Shown: positions 12,355 to 17,375 of the stretch, in pieces | Layout: every line of letters starts with the position of its first letter | Position numbering within the stretch: position 1 is the stretch's first letter | DNA from: Flavobacterium sp. | Lineage (GTDB): Bacteria; Bacteroidota; Bacteroidia; Flavobacteriales; Flavobacteriaceae | Length of the DNA: 17,375 nt | Reading direction: 5' to 3' | Assembly: GCA_018062725.1 (NCBI GenBank) | Contig: JAGORP010000034.1 | Span: 1-17,375, forward strand | Position numbers and translations under genes: made by a program | The notes under the pieces: generated by a model | What the model saw: only the letters and a program-made list of their open reading frames with translations | Database searches by the model: none | What the model was told of the DNA's origin: nothing

Positions 12355-12606
12355 ATGGAACTAAGCGCAGAATTTATAGACGGACTACCACATACCGATG
12401 AAAAAATAATTGATAAGTATACCAAACAAATATCAACTGAACTATATCATTTATCAAAAGAATTTGAAGCGAATGGAGATACAAACGCACACGTAAACGC
12501 AAGATGTGAGATAAATAAAAAGTATGGAAAATTTTGGCGTGAAAGGCTTAATATAAAAAAGATTTATAATTCGCCTAATCCATTTGGAAAAATGTCGTAT
12601 TACTAA
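12355..12606 (+). CDS. Hypothetical protein, 83 residues
   Basis: A soluble helical protein (DEKIIDKYTKQISTELYHLS; NARCEINKKYGKFWRERLNI). It is the only gene here with a purine run like a strong Shine-Dalgarno, AGGAGGG directly before the ATG. At that spacing it is too close to act normally, so it may be accidental. No recognised family. Confidence 0.7.
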   Translation: MELSAEFIDGLPHTDEKIIDKYTKQISTELYHLSKEFEANGDTNAHVNARCEINKKYGKFWRERLNIKKIYNSPNPFGKMSYY

Positions 12607-12661
12607 CCCCGCCCGACAACGGCACAAAAAATAAATAAGATTAATCAAAATAAATACAATT

Positions 12662-13039
12662 ATGAAAGGAGCAGAATTAGCACCGTTATTTAAGACAGGA
12701 CAGTACGGACGTTTGTATATAACATCGGGAAGTCACGCAAGAGGTAGAACATTAAGGATTCAAGTTTTGCCACAAGGAGAAGAAGCAATTCCGAATGGAG
12801 AAAACAACCAATGCTTAAACAAAGACGCTGTTAGTGTTTATGATGTTGTTGGTGGAAATCGTGGATGGACGGAATCGTATGGATGGATTCACGAAGGGAA
12901 ATGGCAAGAAGATTTCAATAATTTAGTTAAGGAAAAACAAAAAGAAATCGAGTATGAAAATAATGAGCGACAAAAACGAATTTCAGCAGAGGATAAAAAC
13001 CAATCAGATGCCGTTTCAAAACTATTAGCAAATTATTAA
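12662..13039 (+). CDS. Hypothetical phage protein, 125 residues
   Basis: The N-terminal part (about 1-85) looks like a small beta domain: TGQYGRLYITSGSHARGRTL, then RIQVLPQGEEAIP and AVSVYDVVGG with an aromatic patch (GWTESYGWIHEGKW). The C-terminus (DFNNLVKEKQKEIEYENNER) is a charged helix or coiled coil. Soluble; no catalytic motif I can name. The start has the AATT-ATG context. Confidence 0.75.
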   Translation: MKGAELAPLFKTGQYGRLYITSGSHARGRTLRIQVLPQGEEAIPNGENNQCLNKDAVSVYDVVGGNRGWTESYGWIHEGKWQEDFNNLVKEKQKEIEYENNERQKRISAEDKNQSDAVSKLLANY

Positions 13040-13074
13040 CCCCAACCGCAACAACGGTGTAATACATTGAAATT

Positions 13075-13329
13075 ATGGAAAACGCAGAAAAAATAAAATT
13101 ATCAGACATTCCCGTAGGTGTTCAAATTGCTTTCATTAAAAAAGATATGAAAAATATGTACGGAGCGAGGTGGAGAGAATTTGCCACATACCAAGATTTT
13201 GAATTTGAAAACGCAATAGCCAGTTTATCAAAAACCGTAAAGACAAATTTGATTAAAAGTCTAGGATTTTCGGGAAAAGAAAAATGGTGCGCTTTCTTAA
13301 CCACATTCCTCACAAGCAATAATAATTAA
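13075..13329 (+). CDS. Hypothetical protein, 84 residues
   Basis: A soluble helical protein (KLSDIPVGVQIAFIKKDMKN; ENAIASLSKTVKTNLIKSLG; EKWCAFLTTFLTSN). It is separated from its neighbours by about 35 bases on each side, with the AAATT-ATG start. No recognised family. Confidence 0.7.
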   Translation: MENAEKIKLSDIPVGVQIAFIKKDMKNMYGARWREFATYQDFEFENAIASLSKTVKTNLIKSLGFSGKEKWCAFLTTFLTSNNN

Positions 13330-13364
13330 ACCCCGATATTAACGCATTAAAAATAACAGAAATT

Positions 13365-13553
13365 ATGAAAAATTACTCAGTAAGATACTTTTTAAAAAAC
13401 ATGCCTTGCACAATAAGAGTTTCAACAATAAAAGATGTAAAAAATCTTATTGCTGGAGACGCTTCTCAATCTGAAATTGAAACTAAAATCAGCGAAAATA
13501 TGCCTATTAAGATGCATAACTTGATTGCTAAACATAATGAAAAATTTGACTAA
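13365..13553 (+). CDS. Hypothetical protein, 62 residues
   Basis: A small basic protein with a strand-like start (NYSVRYFLKNMPCTIRVSTI) and a helical end (MPIKMHNLIAKHNEKFD). Its stop and the next start share one base (TAATG), so it is translationally coupled to the PAPS-reductase-like gene and may work with it. Function unknown. Confidence 0.7.
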   Translation: MKNYSVRYFLKNMPCTIRVSTIKDVKNLIAGDASQSEIETKISENMPIKMHNLIAKHNEKFD

Positions 13554-14347
13554 TGAAGAAACTATCCACCCTACCGAGTAAAACCGCTGTACATTGCGAA
13601 ACTCAAGAAGAAAAGCCTACGATAGCGGTTTGGTTTTCTTGTGGCGTAGCTTCTGCTGTGGCCGCTTATATGACTAAACAAAAATACGGTGACACGCACA
13701 ACATTTTAATTGTCAATAACCCAGTAAAAGAAGAACACGAAGATAATAGACGCTTTTTGAAAGACGTTGAAAAATGGATAGGACTAACTATTATCGAGGC
13801 TAAATGTAAAGAGTTTCCGACCGCATCGATTATAGACGTTTTTGAGAAACGAAAATACATAAGCGGTGTTCACGGTGCGCCTTGTACTAAATTTCTAAAA
13901 AAACAAGCTCGTTATGAATTTGAAACAGAAAATAAAATTGACTGGCACGTATTAGGTTTTACGGTTGATGAAATCATAAGACATGAAAGATTTACAAAAT
14001 TTGAACGTGAAAATGTATTGCCTGTTTTAATCGATGAAAAATTAACAAAAATTGATTGCTTTAAAATTATTGAAGAAGCAGGAATTGAATTGCCTAAAAT
14101 TTATCAACTTGGTTATCCAAACGCAAATTGCATCGGTTGTGTAAAAAGTCAATCGCCAACTTACTGGAATTTAGTTCGTCAAACATTTCCAAAAGTATTT
14201 GAACAGCGTTCTGAACAAAGTAGAAGAATTGGATGCAAACTTGTAAAACTAAAAGGCAAAAGGGTATTTCTTGATGAATTGCCAACGGATGCAAAAGGAG
14301 GAAAAATAAAATCTTATGAATGTGGCATTTTTTGCGACACGAAATAA
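13553..14347 (+). CDS. PAPS-reductase-family (adenine nucleotide alpha hydrolase-like) protein
   Basis: A 264-residue PP-loop enzyme. Its nucleotide loop is AVWFSCGVASAVAAY (25-39), where FSCGVAS replaces the usual FSGGxDS. ILIVNNPVKEEHEDNRRFLK (51-70) is the second strand with its acidic helix, and GAPCTKFLKK (108-117) follows. The C-terminal half carries C193 and C196 (ANCIGCVKSQ) and C257 and C261 (YECGIFC), a 2+2 pattern able to hold an iron-sulfur cluster or zinc, as in phage CysH-like and DndC-like proteins. A role in sulfur transfer or modification of DNA, RNA or a protein is possible. Assimilatory sulfate reduction is less likely, because the CysH catalytic ECGLH tail is not matched. 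It is coupled to the 62-residue gene. Confidence 0.85.
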   Translation: MKKLSTLPSKTAVHCETQEEKPTIAVWFSCGVASAVAAYMTKQKYGDTHNILIVNNPVKEEHEDNRRFLKDVEKWIGLTIIEAKCKEFPTASIIDVFEKRKYISGVHGAPCTKFLKKQARYEFETENKIDWHVLGFTVDEIIRHERFTKFERENVLPVLIDEKLTKIDCFKIIEEAGIELPKIYQLGYPNANCIGCVKSQSPTYWNLVRQTFPKVFEQRSEQSRRIGCKLVKLKGKRVFLDELPTDAKGGKIKSYECGIFCDTK

Positions 14348-14426
14348 CCCAATGCTGGCGGTCGTTGACAACAGGTCTTATTGAATATTATTACACAATT
14401 ATAACATCAACTAAAGTAGAATAGAA

Positions 14427-15371
14427 ATGAAAAAACTAACAATAGGCGGGTTTGAGTATGAAATCGAGAACAAAGTTCCAAGACTAAATGATTGGTATTA
14501 CAACTCAATACAGCAAAAGGTATTTAAAAATACTGATGGAGAACCTTATGATGGGTTAAATCTAAAAGTAATTGCTTCAAATAATCCGAAACTTAACAAA
14601 CAAGGCGTTCCCGAATTGACACCCGCAGAAAATACGATAAGGGAAACGGAATGGATATTATCAGAAAATGAATTACCGAGAGTGCATGAAAACGTTGAGA
14701 TTTCAGATGATGGAATTCACGTTAGAGAGACATCGGATTACAAGCGGGACAGAGTTTGTATGCTTGCAGGAGTTGGTGGTGGAAACGGATATTTTGGTTC
14801 GTTAGGATTTGCTACGGATGGCAGTACGGGTTGTGAAAGCAATTTAATTTTAGATATTCCAAAATATTGGAGGCGTTATGATATTCCCTCCCCGAATGAA
14901 GTTAAGGCGGTGGAAAAGCCGTTCTACATGGAAAAGGTTTGCGATAATTGCAATGAGCCATTTGAATTAAATTACAGTATCGACAATTCGGGAATAACTA
15001 TTTTGCACGGAAATTGTCAGTATTGTAAGCATAAAAATGATGTTTGGATTAAGATAAGAAACTTTAGATGTGCCCTTCCCGTCGAACCTTTGGAAGCGTG
15101 TAGCGGGGATGTGGAGATAGAGGCAAGCAAATGGGTTTTTGATACTAACGGACATAGGTGGTCAAATAATAACAATGAATGCGGAGATAATTACGAGTCA
15201 TTTAAAATGGGCGCACAATGGCAAGCCTCCCACCAATCCAAATCACTTAACGAGGCGGTGGAATTGCTTAGACAAGTTTATACAAAAGCTTCTCCTGAGA
15301 ATTTTAGTAAAATAGGCGCTTTCATAACCAAACACAAATTAACCCAATCGGCAAACGCTGATTTAAAATAG
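14427..15371 (+). CDS. Large hypothetical protein with zinc ribbon, 314 residues
   Basis: The N-terminus (MKKLTIGGFEYEIENKVPRL) is followed by a Gly-rich region (CMLAGVGGGNGYFGSLGFAT, 111-130). A zinc-ribbon pair lies at C172/C175 (VCDNCNEPF) and C197/C200 (NCQYCKHKND). A late motif ESFKMGAQWQASH (257-269) resembles a C-terminal segment found in many unrelated phage proteins. No membrane segment or catalytic motif is recognised. Zinc-mediated nucleic-acid or protein binding is the best guess. The 79-base gap upstream holds no gene. Confidence 0.75.
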   Translation: MKKLTIGGFEYEIENKVPRLNDWYYNSIQQKVFKNTDGEPYDGLNLKVIASNNPKLNKQGVPELTPAENTIRETEWILSENELPRVHENVEISDDGIHVRETSDYKRDRVCMLAGVGGGNGYFGSLGFATDGSTGCESNLILDIPKYWRRYDIPSPNEVKAVEKPFYMEKVCDNCNEPFELNYSIDNSGITILHGNCQYCKHKNDVWIKIRNFRCALPVEPLEACSGDVEIEASKWVFDTNGHRWSNNNNECGDNYESFKMGAQWQASHQSKSLNEAVELLRQVYTKASPENFSKIGAFITKHKLTQSANADLK

Positions 15372-15377
15372 AAGATT

Positions 15378-15602
15378 ATGAATATAACGGATTCAATAGC
15401 AAAACAAATAGGCGGTAAAGTCGAAAAAATAATTGTAGAAAACCCGCAAATTCAATTTTACGCAAATGATGCTATAAATGCTTATCAGTGGAGAGATTCA
15501 AGATATATGAGTAGCGCAGATGTTTGGGAAAATGGAGAAGAAAAGACGAGAAAAGATTTGATAGACGCTTTTTTAATTCATTTAAAATTCCTTAAACAAT
15601 AA
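15378..15602 (+). CDS. Hypothetical protein, 74 residues
   Basis: A small soluble alpha/beta protein (SIAKQIGGKVEKIIVENPQI; YQWRDSRYMSSADVWENGEE; DLIDAFLIHLKFLKQ). It starts 6 bases after the zinc-ribbon gene with a GATT-ATG context, so it is probably co-translated. No recognised family. Confidence 0.7.
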   Translation: MNITDSIAKQIGGKVEKIIVENPQIQFYANDAINAYQWRDSRYMSSADVWENGEEKTRKDLIDAFLIHLKFLKQ

Positions 15603-15607
15603 CCGTA

Positions 15608-15624
15608 CACGTTCGGATAACGTG
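15608..15624 (+). other. Hairpin after the 74-residue gene
   Basis: CACGTT (15608-15613) and AACGTG (15619-15624) form a perfect 6-bp stem with a 5-base loop, 6 bases after a stop codon. A perfect palindrome GGTTTAAACC follows at about 15632-15641. Without a T tract it is not an obvious terminator. Confidence 0.4.
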
Positions 15625-15649
15625 GGATGTTGGTTTAAACCCAGAATTT

Positions 15650-15907
15650 ATGTTAAAAAATAAAAATTATCAGAAACTATTTCCAAACTATATTATTTCA
15701 AAAGAAGAACAAGATTGGTGTTTAAATTATGAACAACATTTTGATACAGAACCGATATATACTGAAAATGTATTCAGTCCAAAGGATTTTTTAAAAATGT
15801 GTAGAGAAAGTGTTTCGTGGGCAGAAGAATGTTTTAAAGATATGCAACACAATGTTGAAGGTAAGATGATAAATCTATCATATTACAATGAGGTTGCTTT
15901 CTCTTAA
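15650..15907 (+). CDS. Hypothetical protein, 85 residues
   Basis: A soluble, mixed-charge protein (NYQKLFPNYIISKEEQDWCL; FSPKDFLKMCRESVSWAEEC; FKDMQHNVEG). Three cysteines, aromatic-rich. No membrane segment. Gaps of about 50-70 bases flank it. No recognised family. Confidence 0.7.
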   Translation: MLKNKNYQKLFPNYIISKEEQDWCLNYEQHFDTEPIYTENVFSPKDFLKMCRESVSWAEECFKDMQHNVEGKMINLSYYNEVAFS

Positions 15908-15974
15908 ACTTTTTGACGAATACTACATAAACACAACCTAACACCCTTAAACAATTAACTTAAATTAGATAACG

Positions 15975-16460
15975 ATGGAGAAATTAAAAATTTCAGAAGT
16001 AGCACCTTACTTGCCGTATGGGTTAAAACTAAACATAATTTGCAAGCCTGCTTTTAAAAATAGAGACAATATTGTAACGGTCGAGACGTGGAATATTTCA
16101 GACGTTCAACAGCCGTTTCAAAAACGATATTCAGTATTGAGTGTTAAACCAATCCTACGCCCATTGTCGGACTTGATAAAAGAGATTGAAGTTGATGGTG
16201 AGAAGTTTGTGCCGATAGAAAAGTTGTTTGAGTTAAATCATCCTACGCATAAAGCAAAGGAATATTACTATACGGTAGTTCCTAATTGGGTTGAATGCTC
16301 TCACGTATCCACCGCTATACAATTTAGATTTTATCTAAACGATTATTTTGGAAACAATTATACAACAGTTAGCCAATTAATTAAATGGCACTTCGACGTA
16401 TTCGGACTAATTGAAAAAGGCTTAGCTATTAACATAAACACCCTTAACGATGAAAAATAA
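15975..16460 (+). CDS. Hypothetical phage protein, 161 residues
   Basis: The opening ISEVAPYLPYGLKL is a phrase I associate with small proteins found widely in Bacteroidota phages and prophages. A beta-rich middle (NIVTVETWNISDV; SVKPILRPLSDLIKEIEVDG) is followed by a helical end (TVSQLIKWHFDVFGLIEKGL). Soluble; function unknown. Its 3' end overlaps the next gene by 11 bases. Confidence 0.8.
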   Translation: MEKLKISEVAPYLPYGLKLNIICKPAFKNRDNIVTVETWNISDVQQPFQKRYSVLSVKPILRPLSDLIKEIEVDGEKFVPIEKLFELNHPTHKAKEYYYTVVPNWVECSHVSTAIQFRFYLNDYFGNNYTTVSQLIKWHFDVFGLIEKGLAININTLNDEK

Positions 16461-16758
16461 AACAGCGGAGGAAAGCATACTATTGAGCAAGTACGAAAAA
16501 ATAAAAGGACATTCAAGTAGCTTATTTGATAATGAGGAATGGAGAGAATTTGACGCTTTTGTTATAGGCTCCACCACCCAAACCAACGAAATATTAAAAG
16601 CTATTGAAGAGGTGAGGGATGAATACAGTCTTTCTAAAATTGAAGGGGACGGCGATTACGTAAAAGGGCGTAATGATGAAATGGAATGGGTTGTAGGATT
16701 ACTCGACGAATTACTAACAAAATACACCCCTTTACTAACCCATACAAAAGCGCTTTGA
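16450..16758 (+). CDS. Hypothetical protein, 102 residues
   Basis: A soluble, acidic, helical protein (AEESILLSKYEKIKG; EEWREFDAFVIGSTTQTNEI; DEMEWVVGLLDELLTKYTPL). It begins inside the preceding gene (11-base overlap), so it is coupled to it, and it is the last gene before the second operator/promoter module. No recognised family. Confidence 0.75.
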   Translation: MKNKTAEESILLSKYEKIKGHSSSLFDNEEWREFDAFVIGSTTQTNEILKAIEEVRDEYSLSKIEGDGDYVKGRNDEMEWVVGLLDELLTKYTPLLTHTKAL

Positions 16759-16816
16759 TAGTCGGAGGGGAAAATAAATTGAAAATAACTTTCCGGAAAC
16801 TAAAAATTGACAACAA

Positions 16817-16829
16817 TACAATCATTGTA
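16817..16829. promoter_or_regulatory. Operator palindrome TACAATCATTGTA (HNH promoter)
   Basis: Identical over 13 bases to the palindrome at 8455-8467. It lies 10 bases upstream of the -7 box, against 20 bases at the early promoter: a difference of one helical turn. A half-site ATTGTA (16834-16839) abuts the -7 box, as at the early promoter. Confidence 0.65.
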
Positions 16830-16847
16830 GATTATTGTATATCTTTG
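16826..16847 (+). promoter_or_regulatory. Promoter of the HNH gene
   Basis: TGTAGATT (16826-16833), six bases, then TATCTTTG (16840-16847, exact TAnnTTTG). TGTAGATT is shared with both leftward promoters at a similar spacing. No TTG lies 17-23 bases upstream. The predicted leader is about 107 bases and contains a long hairpin. Confidence 0.6.
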
Positions 16848-16885
16848 TAACGCTTATACGTTATAAATCAAAAACATAAATAAAT

Positions 16886-16948
16886 CCCGTCCTCACATTG
16901 CCTACTGCTATTTCTTTAGCGAACGGATAAGCCCTTGTGAAAGGCGGG
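16886..16948 (+). promoter_or_regulatory. Structured leader before the HNH gene
   Basis: CCCGTC (16886-16891) pairs with GGCGGG (16943-16948, one G-U). It continues after a small internal loop with CACA/TGTG (16894-16897 with 16936-16939) and encloses a GCTA/TAGC hairpin (16907-16920). It ends 12 bases before the HNH ATG and could limit its translation. No U tract follows. Confidence 0.4.
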
Positions 16949-16960
16949 TCATTTATTATT

Positions 16961-17375
16961 ATGAAGACGATCAATTACGAAGGGCAAAAAATTTTAGTTT
17001 ATGAAATTGCGGGTTATAATGGAAAATACCTTGTAAGTAAATCAGGAGAAGTGTTCCGATTTAAGTATCATAAATTAAAGAAAATATCAATCAATAATTC
17101 ATCTAAAGGCTATCCGGTATTAACTCTAAGCGCAAAGAAGTTTTTCCTTCATAGAATCTTAGCAATTCAATTTATTCCAAATCCAGACAACAAACCATTT
17201 ATTAACCACATAAACGGGATTAAAAACGATTTCAGTTTAAAAAATTTAGAATGGTGCACAACAGCCGAAAACAACCTCCATCTATTCCGAGTTCTCAAAA
17301 GAGTTCCAGTTGGAAAACTCGACAAAAACGCAGTTAGATATATTCGACGTAATTATTCTGCAGAAAATATTACTC
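16961..17375 (+). CDS. NUMOD4/HNH homing-type endonuclease, N-terminal part (runs off right edge)
   Basis: 138 codons are present with no stop. Residues about 14-60 (EIAGYNGKYLVSKSGEVFRF, then basic and beta-like) form a NUMOD4-like DNA-binding module. The HNH core follows: HRILAIQFIPNP (64-75), INHINGIKNDFSLKNLEWCT (81-100), with H83, N85 and N95 in the family positions. After it, LDKNAVRYIRRNYSAENIT (120-138) starts a helix-turn-helix tail typical of these proteins. They are stand-alone homing or phage mobility endonucleases that nick or cut DNA. It has its own operator-controlled promoter and a hairpin leader. Confidence 0.9.
   Translation, partial: MKTINYEGQKILVYEIAGYNGKYLVSKSGEVFRFKYHKLKKISINNSSKGYPVLTLSAKKFFLHRILAIQFIPNPDNKPFINHINGIKNDFSLKNLEWCTTAENNLHLFRVLKRVPVGKLDKNAVRYIRRNYSAENIT

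Noticed and set aside
12604..13075. Integron attC sites between the small genes
   Set aside because: The TAACCC and ACAACGG tails lack paired RYYYAAC and GTTRRRY core sites and no integrase gene is in the window.

Overview
The window reads as part of a phage, prophage or phage-derived element of a Bacteroidota host, most likely Flavobacteriia. The DNA is AT-rich. Promoters carry the Bacteroidota -7 box TAnnTTTG, and almost no gene has a Shine-Dalgarno site; starts instead sit in an A/T-rich context such as AATTATG. Genes are small, tightly packed and often joined by ATGA overlaps, and most are unrecognisable. Recognisable products are phage-like: a structural-type protein, a GroEL/GroES-like chaperonin pair, an ArdA antirestriction protein, a DEDDh exonuclease, a PAPS-reductase-family protein, an AP2-like domain, an XRE repressor-type protein and a NUMOD4/HNH endonuclease.

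Layout. (1) 1-773, leftward: the 5' part of a probable structural gene running off the left edge. (2) 774-887: a divergent promoter region. (3) 888-2763, rightward: a groEL-like gene overlapped by a groES-like gene, the reverse of the usual bacterial order, ending at a bidirectional terminator (2781-2819). (4) 2839-7319, leftward: an operon of about twelve genes starting with a ribbon-helix-helix-like protein and an AP2-like protein. Next come a structured RNA region (6557-6697), several small proteins (two of them under 50 residues), a DEDDh exonuclease, a basic 280-residue protein, a 63-residue helical-hairpin protein resembling the Acb2/Tad1 (crAss001_48-related) group, a four-helix membrane protein and a small acidic protein. 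(5) 7386-8454: about 1.07 kb with no convincing gene, a reversal of GC skew near 7800 and operator-like palindromes; a control region or candidate origin. (6) 8540-16758, rightward: a train of about twenty small early-type genes including ardA, an XRE regulator and a PAPS-reductase-like gene. (7) 16759-17375: a second operator/promoter module, a hairpin leader and an HNH endonuclease gene running off the right edge.

How it fits together. The two arms diverge from the 7.4-8.5 kb control region. The palindrome TACAA-N3-TTGTA occurs there three times and again at the promoter before the HNH gene; a shorter version lies at the start of the leftward transcript. This suggests one DNA-binding protein coordinates both arms. 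A different 17-base element (16/17 identical) precedes both the leftward operon and the structural gene. ArdA and the Acb2-like candidate suggest defence evasion against restriction and, less surely, CBASS. The chaperonin pair probably folds a phage protein, perhaps a structural one, since it is divergently arranged with the structural gene. The strongest candidates for something new are the chaperonin pair with an altered GroES mobile loop, the pseudoknot-like RNA element, and the shared operator/promoter circuit.
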